Shown here: positions 35,507 through 43,650 of the stretch, in pieces
Layout: each line of letters starts with the position of its first letter
Position numbering within the stretch: the stretch's first letter is position 1
From: Parvibaculaceae bacterium Mf 1.05b.01
Lineage (GTDB): Bacteria > Pseudomonadota > Alphaproteobacteria > Parvibaculales > Parvibaculaceae
Direction: 5' to 3'
Length of the DNA stretch: 64,000 nt
Assembly: GCA_000509225.1 (NCBI GenBank)
Contig: BAOK01000001.1
Span: forward strand, 310,001-374,000
Translations under genes and position numbers: made by a program
Notes under the pieces: generated by a model
Told to the model about the DNA's origin: nothing
Databases searched by the model: none
Seen by the model: the letters and a program-made list of their open reading frames with translations, nothing else

Positions 35507-36121
35507 TCACTTTGTCCCGATTTTTTGGGTCCCGGTATTTTGGGTCCCGGTATTTTGGGTCCCGGTATTTTGGGTCCCGGTATTTTGGGTCCCGATTATC
35601 TCGCTTTCGACTTTGTTGCCGCAGGTTTTGCAAATGAGGTCGGCGATATCGGTCAGATCCTCCCTCGCAAGGATGGGGCAGAGGCAATCGGGAATGGGCG
35701 TTCCCGATGGAGCAATCACGGCGATGATGGTCGGATCGCTCAGCGCCAGAAGCTCTGTTTCCGTGTCACGCCAGACTTCGATCTTCGGGTGGTGACCCGA
35801 TTTGAAGCCTTCTGCCAGAATGATGTCGGCGTTGGCCATCCGCGCCACCAGGTCGGGTAGCAACGGCTGCGTCTCGTTTTTCAGCTCGCGCATGAGCGCC
35901 CACCGCGTGTCCGAGGCGACCATCACTTCTCTGGCGCCAGCTTCTCGATGTTTGAAACTGTCTTTGCCGGGCTTGTCTATGTCGAAGGCGTGATGGGCGT
36001 GTTTCACGGTGGAGACGGTCAGTCCCTTCGCCGTCAAATGTGTCACCAGCTCCACCACCAGCGTGGTCTTGCCGCTGTTCTGCCAGCCGATGATCCCGAC
36101 CACTTTGTTCATGTCAGCCAT
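35507..36121 (-). CDS. mobB: Molybdopterin-guanine dinucleotide biosynthesis protein MobB, with C-terminal minisatellite tail
   Basis: 204 residues. The Walker A GWQNSGKTTL follows MADMNKVVGII, and KHAHHAFDIDKPGKDSFKHREAGA and LAEGFKSGHHPKIEVWR are diagnostic. MobB is a GTP-binding partner of MobA. The C-terminus is odd: residues from about 178 are five repeats of GTQNT, encoded by a 15-base tandem unit (35527-35586). The start at 36121 (or 36112) overlaps the mobA stop, giving a coupled mobA-mobB pair. Confidence 0.93.
   Translation of the reverse strand: MADMNKVVGIIGWQNSGKTTLVVELVTHLTAKGLTVSTVKHAHHAFDIDKPGKDSFKHREAGAREVMVASDTRWALMRELKNETQPLLPDLVARMANADIILAEGFKSGHHPKIEVWRDTETELLALSDPTIIAVIAPSGTPIPDCLCPILAREDLTDIADLICKTCGNKVESEIIGTQNTGTQNTGTQNTGTQNTGTQKIGTK
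35527..35594. repeat. 15-base tandem repeat, about 4.5 copies
   Basis: Unit GGGTCCCGGTATTTT repeated four times in full (35527, 35542, 35557, 35572) plus GGGTCCCG. It lies inside the mobB reading frame and encodes GTQNT per unit; 15 is a multiple of three, so copy-number changes keep the frame. Confidence 0.95.
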
Positions 36122-36704
36122 TGGCGTGCCGCAGCCTTTGTTCAAGTTGGGTCAGATCATCTTGAGTATTGATATTGACGAATGAGCCTTCAAGCACGTC
36201 TGCTCTGGCTTCGATTATATCCGCCTGCAGTTGTTTTAGTGCCGCGTGGAGGGATAGATCTTCTTCCTTGATAAGTATCTCTTCGATGGCGGCACGTACG
36301 CTTGTCGGCCAAAGCGCGCAGCCGGTTTGCCAGCGCCCGTCAACGGTCAGCACCATGGGTATGTTGTTGGTGTTGTGCGTAAGAAGGGCGACGAGGTTTT
36401 TCGGCAAGAGAGGGACATCACACGGCGCGGTGACAAGCCAGGTGACATCAGGAAGATTTGCGGCCCATGTGAGGCCAGCGAACAGCCCGGCCAACGGGCC
36501 CTTGCCTGAATGCGCACCATCATCGAGGCAGGCGGCGTCATTCAGGGTTACTGGCCCTGCGACGGCAAGTGCGCAGACCTGCGGTTCAAGTCTTGCGTTG
36601 ACATGATCTATGAGGCGTTGGCCCTGGAGCAGGGCTGTTGCCTTGTCGGCCCCAAAGCGGCTGCTTTCACCGCCTGCATAGACAAGCCCGGCGACTGATT
36701 TCAT
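36114..36704 (-). CDS. mobA: Molybdenum cofactor guanylyltransferase MobA
   Basis: 196 residues. The nucleotidyltransferase signature YAGGESSRFGADKA (usually LAGGxSxRMGxDKA) opens the protein, and LVTAPCDVPLLPKNLV, SGKGPLAGLFAGL and GRWQTGCALWP follow in order, all MobA hallmarks. It joins GMP to molybdopterin to make the MGD cofactor. The gene overlaps the upstream TetR stop by four bases (ATGA) and the downstream mobB start by eight, so tetR-mobA-mobB is one operon, opposite a molybdopterin oxidoreductase that needs the product. Confidence 0.93.
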   Translation of the reverse strand: MKSVAGLVYAGGESSRFGADKATALLQGQRLIDHVNARLEPQVCALAVAGPVTLNDAACLDDGAHSGKGPLAGLFAGLTWAANLPDVTWLVTAPCDVPLLPKNLVALLTHNTNNIPMVLTVDGRWQTGCALWPTSVRAAIEEILIKEEDLSLHAALKQLQADIIEARADVLEGSFVNINTQDDLTQLEQRLRHANG

Positions 36705-37306
36705 TTTTGATCGACCTCACGGGCATAGGCCCGCAGCTGATCAAGGACGATCTCTTCATGATCAAGCGCTGCCCCATCCGGGTTGGTGGCACGCCCAAGA
36801 GCTAAGCCAAACATGGTCTCAACTGCCAGTCGATAGAAGGCGCCTGCTTTCCTGTCCGAGCCAAATCGCTTAAAGAGCCGGTTGTTCTTCGATGGCGTGA
36901 ATATTTCCTTGTAGCGTTCAATGGCTGGTTGGATGTCGGCTGTCGATTCCGGGTCATTGCGAGAGGCAAGCCAGATTTCGATGACGGCCTTGAATTCACG
37001 CTGGCTGACACGGGACCAGGCCCAGGTAATCCATTGTTCAATGGTTGTGTCTGTCTCACTTGGGTGCGACTCGAGGAGCAGTCGGTCATATGTGTCGCTC
37101 AGCGCTTCGGCAATCAGCGCGGGTAGGCTCTCAAAATGATGGAAGAGGGCGCCTCTGGTGACGCCAGCCCTTGCGCATACTTCAACAGCTGTCGTGCGGG
37201 CATATCCTTTGTCGATCAGGGACTGGATGGTCGCTGCGATCAGCTTTTTCCGCATTTCAGTCGTGCGGTCTGATTGGGTGCGGGCTGGTGCGGATGTTGT
37301 GGCCAT
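36701..37306 (-). CDS. TetR-family regulator of the mob/oxidoreductase module
   Basis: 201 residues. HTH region LIAATIQSLIDKGYARTTAVEVCARAGVTRGALFHHFESLPALIAEAL (residues about 21-68) is clear. The C-terminal domain contains IEIWLASRNDPEST, resembling AcrR-like C-terminal domains. It leads the operon with mobA and mobB and faces the molybdopterin oxidoreductase across an AcrR-like palindrome (37346-37371), so it probably represses both sides until a ligand appears. Confidence 0.92.
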   Translation of the reverse strand: MATTSAPARTQSDRTTEMRKKLIAATIQSLIDKGYARTTAVEVCARAGVTRGALFHHFESLPALIAEALSDTYDRLLLESHPSETDTTIEQWITWAWSRVSQREFKAVIEIWLASRNDPESTADIQPAIERYKEIFTPSKNNRLFKRFGSDRKAGAFYRLAVETMFGLALGRATNPDGAALDHEEIVLDQLRAYAREVDQK

Positions 37307-37345
37307 TTCGGTCTTGAACTCTGTGTCGTGGTTCTTTATCGTATC

Positions 37346-37371
37346 TTACATACATTCACGTATGTATGTAA
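37346..37371. promoter_or_regulatory. TetR-type operator palindrome
   Basis: Perfect 10-base arms TTACATACAT (37346-37355) and ATGTATGTAA (37362-37371) with a six-base centre TCACGT. The arms match the AcrR operator known from Escherichia coli (TACATACAT...ATGTATGTA) closely. It lies between the divergent TetR gene and the oxidoreductase and should overlap at least one promoter. Confidence 0.85.
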
Positions 37372-37399
37372 ATGGCGTTTCCGAACCAGGGAGGAAAAA

Positions 37400-39688
37400 A
37401 TGCCAGCACCTGTTCCCTTCGACCCCCAAGAGATTGTCGATGCGAAGTATGAAGAGCGTCCAACCCGGGAAGGCGTGACGACCAAGCGGTTGATTTGCGC
37501 CGCATGCGACATCGCCTGCAGCGTTGTAGGAGAGGTTCAAAAGGGACGAGTGACGAAAGTCCGTTCATCGGACAATCCCATCTTCAAAGATAATATCTGC
37601 ATGAAGGGCATTGTGGCCCCCAAGGGTCTCGCACACCCGAACCGTATCCTTCATCCGCTGAAGCGGGTTGGCGAGCGCGGCTCTGGCAAGTTCGAGCAGG
37701 TCACGTGGGAGGAGGCGATGAGCGATATTGGCTCCCGCCTTAAAAAAGTCATTGCGGAGCACGGGCCTGAAGCCTGGGCTGTGGCGACCAGCCAATGGAA
37801 CACCTCGACTGATCACGGGCTCGGCCGGCGCGTGATGAACCACGTGGGATCGCCCAACTGGATCAGTGGTGTGGCTTTGTGCGCGGGGAATACAGCGGCG
37901 GTTAATCGCTTTACCTATGGCTGGTTCCCGTTTGGAGATTTCAGTAACACGAACTGCATCGTGCTTATGGGGCACAATCCACGGCGCCATAGCTGGACGC
38001 CGCTTTATAACAGCATCCGCTCAGCGCAGGCGCGGGGCGCGAAGCTTATCGTCATGGATCCACGGCGCAGTTCGAGCGCCGAGCGGGCCGACATCTGGTT
38101 GCCGCTGAAAGCAGGCAGTGACGCAGCGATGATGTTTGGCTGGCTCAAAGTCATCATTGATGAAGAGCTATATGACAAAGAGTTTGTCGACAACTGGACC
38201 CTTGGGTTTGAAGAACTCAAAGAGCGGGTGAACGAATACCCGCTGGACCGGGTTGCTGAGCTTACCGGTTGTGATCCTGAAATGATCGCGGAAGCCGCGC
38301 GCGTCTATGCGACCAGCGGCCCCTCCATCATACCGTGGACACCCATCACAGACATGCAGCGGAACAGCACATCGGGCATTCGTCTTCAGACGATCCTGCG
38401 CTCCATCTGCGGCTATGTGGATGTTCCCGGTGGTGAATTGCTGCAGGGTTTTAATCCGGACATTGTGAATGAGTCGACCATTGAGATGCACCATGTGCTC
38501 TCTGACGAACAGAAGATGAAACAGCTGGGATCGAAAGATCATCCGGCCTTTACCTATCGTGGTCAGCTGGCGTTTCGCGAACCTACCAAGCGTGTTTATG
38601 GTCAGGAATATGCAAACCTCGTGACGGGCTGTCATATGGCAACGCCGTCAGAGACCTTCCGCGCCATGGCCGGAGAGGGGGAGTATCCTGTTAAAGCGTT
38701 CTTCTTCCTGGGCAATAATCCGTTGATGAGCTACGCCAACATGCCGCTCATTCACAAGGCGATGATGAACCAGGACCTGATCGTGTCGCACGAACAGTTC
38801 ATGACGCCGTCCGCGCAACTGGCGGACTACATCCTGCCCGCAGATAGCTGGCTCGAACGGCCCTGGATCCACGATATGTTCGGATGGATGTCCACCATCC
38901 GGTTCTCTGAAAAGGCGATGGATCCTCCAGGCGAATGCAAGAGCACTTTTGAGTTCTGGAAGCAGGTTGCCGGTGCGCTAGACATGCCAGAGGTTGTTCC
39001 GTGGGACACAATTGAAGACTTTTACGATTACCGGGTTGCGGCAACGGGGAAGAGTTTTGCCGACCTGATTTCAGACACGGAAGTCTATTTCAAAAAGCCC
39101 GCCTTCAAGACCTATGAGAAGACCGGGTTTGCGACGCCAAGCGGGAAAGTAGAGCTTAAATCGTCTCTGCTTGAGGAGCTTGGGTTTGATCCGCTGCCTT
39201 ATTTCCGGGAAGACCCGCCGCATGACGAAAACTTTCCGCTGAAGATGTTCACAGGCGTGCGCGAAGATCCGTTCTTCCAAACAGGGCATCGTCATATCCC
39301 TGAAATGCGCGCGCGATGTCCTGAACCACAGATTTATCTGAATGAGAAAACAGCGAAAGCTGCAGGTGTGTCTGAAGGCGACTGGGTGACCGTTGAAAAT
39401 CAATTAGGCAGCATCAAAGCCCTTCTCGCCATTAAAGACGCAATGCCGGATGATCTGGTGCGCGTGCCCCATGGCTGGTGGAAACCGGAAATGGAACAGG
39501 GCAATGGGTCCTTGAGCGGTGCCTGGGACTATAGCGACGCACAGCTTTGCCGTGATGATCCCGACTATCTAGATCTCGAGCAGGGTATTCCCCACCTCAA
39601 GGGCATTCCTTGTCGGGTCGTGCCATTTAGATCTGACGCATCTGTTGAGGCCGACGTCAAAGCTCAACATATGGAGCCAGCGGAATGA
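37400..39688 (+). CDS. Molybdopterin-dependent oxidoreductase (DMSO reductase superfamily, cytosolic)
   Basis: 762 residues. An N-terminal [4Fe-4S] motif is intact: C33-x2-C36-x3-C40-x26-C67. The molybdopterin domain follows with GVALCAGNTAAVNRFTYGW (C161 is a candidate Mo ligand), LMGHNPRRHSW, VMDPRRSSSAERADIWLPLKAGSD and FFFLGNNPLMSYANMP, and the C-terminal MopB domain contains TGHRHIPEMRARCPEPQIYLNEKTAKAAGVSEGDWVTVENQLGSIKA (residues about 650-695). There is no Tat signal, so it works in the cytoplasm. GGGAGG sets the start at 37400. Substrate is unknown; it ends in an ATGA overlap with an 82-residue protein. Confidence 0.93.
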   Translation: MPAPVPFDPQEIVDAKYEERPTREGVTTKRLICAACDIACSVVGEVQKGRVTKVRSSDNPIFKDNICMKGIVAPKGLAHPNRILHPLKRVGERGSGKFEQVTWEEAMSDIGSRLKKVIAEHGPEAWAVATSQWNTSTDHGLGRRVMNHVGSPNWISGVALCAGNTAAVNRFTYGWFPFGDFSNTNCIVLMGHNPRRHSWTPLYNSIRSAQARGAKLIVMDPRRSSSAERADIWLPLKAGSDAAMMFGWLKVIIDEELYDKEFVDNWTLGFEELKERVNEYPLDRVAELTGCDPEMIAEAARVYATSGPSIIPWTPITDMQRNSTSGIRLQTILRSICGYVDVPGGELLQGFNPDIVNESTIEMHHVLSDEQKMKQLGSKDHPAFTYRGQLAFREPTKRVYGQEYANLVTGCHMATPSETFRAMAGEGEYPVKAFFFLGNNPLMSYANMPLIHKAMMNQDLIVSHEQFMTPSAQLADYILPADSWLERPWIHDMFGWMSTIRFSEKAMDPPGECKSTFEFWKQVAGALDMPEVVPWDTIEDFYDYRVAATGKSFADLISDTEVYFKKPAFKTYEKTGFATPSGKVELKSSLLEELGFDPLPYFREDPPHDENFPLKMFTGVREDPFFQTGHRHIPEMRARCPEPQIYLNEKTAKAAGVSEGDWVTVENQLGSIKALLAIKDAMPDDLVRVPHGWWKPEMEQGNGSLSGAWDYSDAQLCRDDPDYLDLEQGIPHLKGIPCRVVPFRSDASVEADVKAQHMEPAE

Positions 39689-39933
39689 GCGACGCGCAGA
39701 AGAGTATTCGCAAGAAGGAGCGGTCTACGCGTCTCGCCATCTGGATGGCGGCGCGGAGCTCGCGCAACAGGACGTTCCTCGACAGGATGTGCCGGAAGAT
39801 GATCGTGAAGGCCACCGCCGTCGATCCCGCGAAGGATTTTATGCGGGATGAGTTTGTCGATAATGATCAGGGATTTGATCCCGACGAGCTTGATCGCTAC
39901 CAGCGGGGCGAGAAGGTGATTGCCAGCCAATAG
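39685..39933 (+). CDS. Small basic protein co-translated with the oxidoreductase
   Basis: 82 residues (MSDAQKSIRKKERSTRLAI...). The N-terminal half is strongly basic and the C-terminal half is acidic with a DEFVDNDQGFDPDELDRY string. I do not recognise a family. Its ATG overlaps the oxidoreductase stop (ATGA), so it is made with it and may be a small partner, chaperone or subunit. No cysteines suitable for an FeS cluster are seen (one Cys only). Confidence 0.65.
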   Translation: MSDAQKSIRKKERSTRLAIWMAARSSRNRTFLDRMCRKMIVKATAVDPAKDFMRDEFVDNDQGFDPDELDRYQRGEKVIASQ

Positions 39934-39963
39934 CTGTGCTGACCTTGCCCTGATTACTGGTGC

Positions 39964-40866
39964 TTATTGTCCGAAGCTAGGCATGCCTGTTGCCAGCAAG
40001 GCTTCCAGATCGTGGGAGACAACAACGTCGATATCGTCGTGGGTGTCGAGCCCAGTGAGCCACAGCCGCAGATCCTCCGTGCGTCCTGTATTTTCCGGCA
40101 CGAAGATACCGGAATAGAGGAAGCCTTTGCCTTTATTGTTCACCAGGTCGGCTTTTGTGTTGGTTGTGTCGCCAGAGAAGAGCCACAGATGACCTTTGAG
40201 CCCAACTGCGAAGAGCGTGGATCCAGGTGTATGTCCGCCGAGTGCTATGAGCCCCAGACCTGGGAAGGCGTCATTTGTCAGAACCTCTCTACCGTCCAGC
40301 GTGCCTCGTGATAGGCAGGACTTTTCCACGATCTCGGCTCCTTCGACCGTGTTGAAATTATGTGCGTCGCGCTGATCGTTGGTTTGCAGAAGATCGGTGC
40401 CCGTACCCCTGGCGTCGCAGAAGGATGTCGTGCCTTGGGTATGGTCAATGTGGAGATGGGTGAAGCCGATGCCTTTTACCCGCTCGAGCTCGCTTCCCAA
40501 CTGTTCGCCCAGGGTCCCGAAGAATTGCGCTTCGCCGCCGCCGCTGATGCCAGCCATCAGTTCTGCAAAGTCGGCAGCACCTGCTTCATCCATGCCGACG
40601 TCAATGGCGAACAGATTGCCATTGGCCCATTCGACCAGAAAGGTGGTGTGGGCCAGTTGGCGCCCGCGCACATCCTGGCTTGCGGTCAGAAGGTAGTGCA
40701 CGGCGATTGGGCCGTCCTGCGCCGTCATCAGATCACGTAGGGCCTGTTCGTTCGGGAGATCGGGCTCGATACCCTGAGTCTGTAGATGAGGTGGCACAAG
40801 GAATATCGCGAGGCCGAGTAGGACGAGGACGAAAATTCCGAGGATAATTTGAACAAAAAGGCGCAT
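39964..40866 (-). CDS. MBL-fold metallohydrolase, membrane-anchored
   Basis: 300 residues with an N-terminal anchor (FVQIILGIFVLVLLGLAIFL). Metal motif THLHIDHTQG, then LGGHTPGSTLFAV, LFSGDTTNTKAD and VVVSHDLEALL fit an MBL hydrolase. It is a third anchored MBL protein in the window but is not a close match to the paralogous pair at 30-32.6 kb. GGGAG precedes ATG 40866. It follows the 659-residue gene by 88 bases on the same strand and could be the last gene of that operon. Confidence 0.87.
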   Translation of the reverse strand: MRLFVQIILGIFVLVLLGLAIFLVPPHLQTQGIEPDLPNEQALRDLMTAQDGPIAVHYLLTASQDVRGRQLAHTTFLVEWANGNLFAIDVGMDEAGAADFAELMAGISGGGEAQFFGTLGEQLGSELERVKGIGFTHLHIDHTQGTTSFCDARGTGTDLLQTNDQRDAHNFNTVEGAEIVEKSCLSRGTLDGREVLTNDAFPGLGLIALGGHTPGSTLFAVGLKGHLWLFSGDTTNTKADLVNNKGKGFLYSGIFVPENTGRTEDLRLWLTGLDTHDDIDVVVSHDLEALLATGMPSFGQ

Positions 40867-40954
40867 GACTGACTCCCGACCAACTTTGAGAGCGGTACCC
40901 TCGCCAGAAGCATCGGTTGAGTCAATCGATCAGATGTTGGCAGATGTTCAGTTT

Positions 40955-42934
40955 CTAGAACCCGAACATGTGGTCCAGGCAGAAGCTGGTATCCCCATTT
41001 ATCAGTCCGTGGAAACCGAAGAGGCGGCACGTGGTGTCGCGCACGATAATGTAGCCAAGATCGTTGCCCTTTACGGACACGCGAGACCGCTCTTCCGCAT
41101 CAAAGAGTTCATGATAGCGCCAGAAACGCGAGCCACCACAATTGATCTGAATGCGCTTTTCAGCCACCGGTTCGCCTTCTGCATTATGCAGGATAAGGCG
41201 TGTGTCTGACTTTTCATGCCAGGGTGTGGAGGCTGGGTAGACCAGGTGACACAGCGTGTCCTTTGGATCATCGCCCAGGCGTAGAAACAACCGGGTCGTC
41301 AGGCCAGGCGGCTTGCCAATGTAGGATTGCGGCTCGTCTTTATAGATGATTGCCGTGTTGTAAATATGCGCACCGAAGATCGTCTCCGCGCGGTGGCCAG
41401 ATGACTTTTGCTCATAGCGGCCGAGTGCATGAAGCCAGCCATTTGCCTCCCCACCTTCACGGAAATCATAGAGGAATTCGGCATGGCCGTGGCCTGACGG
41501 TAGCTTCGCGCTTTCCTCTTTGAGCCAGGCATCAATATCGATCGCCATGTGATCGCGGCGTTGGATACGGCCCAGATATTTTGAGGCAATAGTTGAACCA
41601 TCTGCGTCCATCAATTCGATCCGCAGCGGCATCTCCTGCTCTGAGCGCGCCATCGGCGTGGGCAATAGTGTGGAGTTGAACCGGTCGGTCGGTAGTACGG
41701 GCAAGGGCATGATGTAGCCTTTGCCCATTGTTGCCTCGAGACCTGGAATTTCCGGATTTGGTTCGAGGTCTGTGCGTTCGACATTTGCGTGCGCAATGCG
41801 TCGTTGACCGGTCTTGGTGCGCACCACTTCATAGCGGGGGCGCACAAAATAGCGCCCGGCTACTGTTTCAATCTGATCAGGAAATTTTGCCTGTGGCAGC
41901 ATCTCGCTCACGTTCAGAACTTTTGTTCCGAAGGGAGGGATGTCCTCTTCGTGCCAGGCAATGTCTTGAGCGCCGACGATGTTGAAGCCAACTGACTTTG
42001 GCGGGATCGGCATGGGATGCGAGTTCTGCACGATCAGTGTGAGTTCTTCGTCTTCTTCACCGGCAGGCATGCCAGCATAGAAGTCTGCAGGCCATGCATT
42101 GGCGTCGTGGCTGCAGGTCAGGCTCTTGCCATTGTCACCATAGACGTCCATGGCATATTTGACCACATCATGTCCGGCTATGCGGATGGCGTGAATGAAG
42201 AGAGAGCCCTGAAAGTCATCCAAGTTGAATTTTTTGCGGACCGTTTCGCTATTGATTGCGTAGGGACATCCGGCTGCAGGCAGATCTTCTTCCCATGAGA
42301 CGAGCACATCGCCTGCTTCATCGAACAGGCAGAGCCAGAGCTTTGGATCTGTCGCGCCATGGGTCGCCCAATAATTGGCGCTGGCAATGGTTGTGTGAAG
42401 TCCGTCCGATCCGTTCGCGCCTTTTCGGTCACGCAAGAAAGCAAAGTTGGTCGCGAAATTCATCGGATCGAGATAGTTGCGCTGGTTGGTCAACATCTCA
42501 TCAGGAATGCGCATGTCATCGAGGGTAACGATGGTCGCGTCTTTGGGAAAACAATGCGCGATCGGCCCAATCACTTTCTGCGCGTCAAAGAGGAGCACCA
42601 GAACTGCACGGGCTTCTGATTTTGCACAGGCTGAAACTGATTGCGCGTCGTGACCCAGAAACGGCTGCCCCAGATCTTCGACCCGCTGAACGTAATAGCC
42701 TTCAATGTCGACCTTGGAGAGATCGTAGTAGGAATGAAAGTTTCCAATCGTGCCCGTTGGATCGTAAATCGCGATCGGCCCCAGACCCTGCAAGCGTTCT
42801 ATGATTGCATGCCCCTTGGGAGCTGCCAACGGATGGCCCAATGCTTTAAAGAGCGACGCGCCACCGGCATTGTTGCCAGGGCGCCATCCTTGTGAAAGAT
42901 CCGCGTTCGTGAAGGTCTCGATATTGAGGGTCAT
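40955..42934 (-). CDS. Large conserved-looking protein of unknown function
   Basis: 659 residues, soluble, no signal peptide and no membrane helix. It is rich in beta-type patterns and aromatic/acidic strings (YDPTGTIGNFHSYYDLSKV, SLFIHAIRIAGHDVVKYAMDVYGDNG, NAWPADFYAGMPAGEEDEELTLIVQNSHPMPIPP, FLYDFREGGEANGWLHAL). I recognise no catalytic motif. It ends with a cysteine-containing GFHGLINGDTSFCLDHMFGF segment. It follows a 2-oxoglutarate oxygenase gene by 76 bases and may be its partner or substrate. The start at 42934 gives an MTLNIETFTNADLS N-terminus. Confidence 0.8.
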   Translation of the reverse strand: MTLNIETFTNADLSQGWRPGNNAGGASLFKALGHPLAAPKGHAIIERLQGLGPIAIYDPTGTIGNFHSYYDLSKVDIEGYYVQRVEDLGQPFLGHDAQSVSACAKSEARAVLVLLFDAQKVIGPIAHCFPKDATIVTLDDMRIPDEMLTNQRNYLDPMNFATNFAFLRDRKGANGSDGLHTTIASANYWATHGATDPKLWLCLFDEAGDVLVSWEEDLPAAGCPYAINSETVRKKFNLDDFQGSLFIHAIRIAGHDVVKYAMDVYGDNGKSLTCSHDANAWPADFYAGMPAGEEDEELTLIVQNSHPMPIPPKSVGFNIVGAQDIAWHEEDIPPFGTKVLNVSEMLPQAKFPDQIETVAGRYFVRPRYEVVRTKTGQRRIAHANVERTDLEPNPEIPGLEATMGKGYIMPLPVLPTDRFNSTLLPTPMARSEQEMPLRIELMDADGSTIASKYLGRIQRRDHMAIDIDAWLKEESAKLPSGHGHAEFLYDFREGGEANGWLHALGRYEQKSSGHRAETIFGAHIYNTAIIYKDEPQSYIGKPPGLTTRLFLRLGDDPKDTLCHLVYPASTPWHEKSDTRLILHNAEGEPVAEKRIQINCGGSRFWRYHELFDAEERSRVSVKGNDLGYIIVRDTTCRLFGFHGLINGDTSFCLDHMFGF

Positions 42935-43010
42935 GAAAGTCTTTCGATCTTGTCTGCGTGTCGTTGGTTGGTGATGTAGCGGTTCGCAGGGGCCGCTGCT
43001 TTGATCTGGT

Positions 43011-43646
43011 TCAAGCTGAAGAGAATGGGTTCAGCTTTTTTACAGTGGAAGACAGTTTATGTCGGCGCTGTTCTGCCATGACCACACGCTGGTCTGTCAC
43101 CCAATTCATCTGCACCGCTCGGCGGGGTCCTTTGAAGGGCTCATGTCCATGCCAGGAATGATCTGCCCGGCGGAAAACAAGCAGTGTGCCCCCATAAGGA
43201 GGGACCTCATCAACATAGTCTTCCAGATCTGTGGCGCTGCGGAGGATACGTAGTTTGCCACCTTCATGTCCCCACTCGTCCGGCTTGTTCAGATAAAGCA
43301 GGACCGTGATGATCTTGGTCTCACTGTCAGGATGGATTTTGCCATCTGTCTCGCGGCAATGGCCTCGCACGGTGAACATGGTAGGACGGTCGGACAGGTC
43401 CAGATCGAACTTCTCTTCGATGATCGCTTCAAACTCGGGACCGTTCATTTCTTTCATCAACGCGTCGAAATCACCGCTGATATCCAGCTCAGATGGGGGA
43501 ACGGAGCCGGGCGTCGTCACCTTCGGATAATCGCGGATGACACGATCAAGGTTATCGCCTGTTACGAAATTCGGAACGACAAGAAAGTCGTAAGGGTCGG
43601 TATTCAGAGGTGTCGCGCGGAGCGCTTCAAGATCGATCAAGCTCAT
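43011..43646 (-). CDS. 2-oxoglutarate/Fe(II)-dependent dioxygenase
   Basis: 211 residues. A facial-triad pattern is visible: HCRETDGKIHPDSETK gives H-x-D, and DHSWHGHEPFKGPRRAVQMNW supplies the distal histidine and the 2OG-binding arginine. The middle FFYLN-type strand reads ITVLLYLNKPDEWGHEGGKLRIL. It is a prolyl-4-hydroxylase-like 2OG oxygenase. The start at 43646 lies four bases after the upstream ELM1-type stop, so it is coupled to it. Substrate unknown; a protein or sugar acceptor is possible. Confidence 0.88.
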   Translation of the reverse strand: MSLIDLEALRATPLNTDPYDFLVVPNFVTGDNLDRVIRDYPKVTTPGSVPPSELDISGDFDALMKEMNGPEFEAIIEEKFDLDLSDRPTMFTVRGHCRETDGKIHPDSETKIITVLLYLNKPDEWGHEGGKLRILRSATDLEDYVDEVPPYGGTLLVFRRADHSWHGHEPFKGPRRAVQMNWVTDQRVVMAEQRRHKLSSTVKKLNPFSSA

Positions 43647-43650
43647 GGCA

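Noticed and set aside
35527-35594. Tandem repeats as a CRISPR array
   Set aside because: The units are 15 bases, directly contiguous without spacers and lie inside the mobB coding frame.
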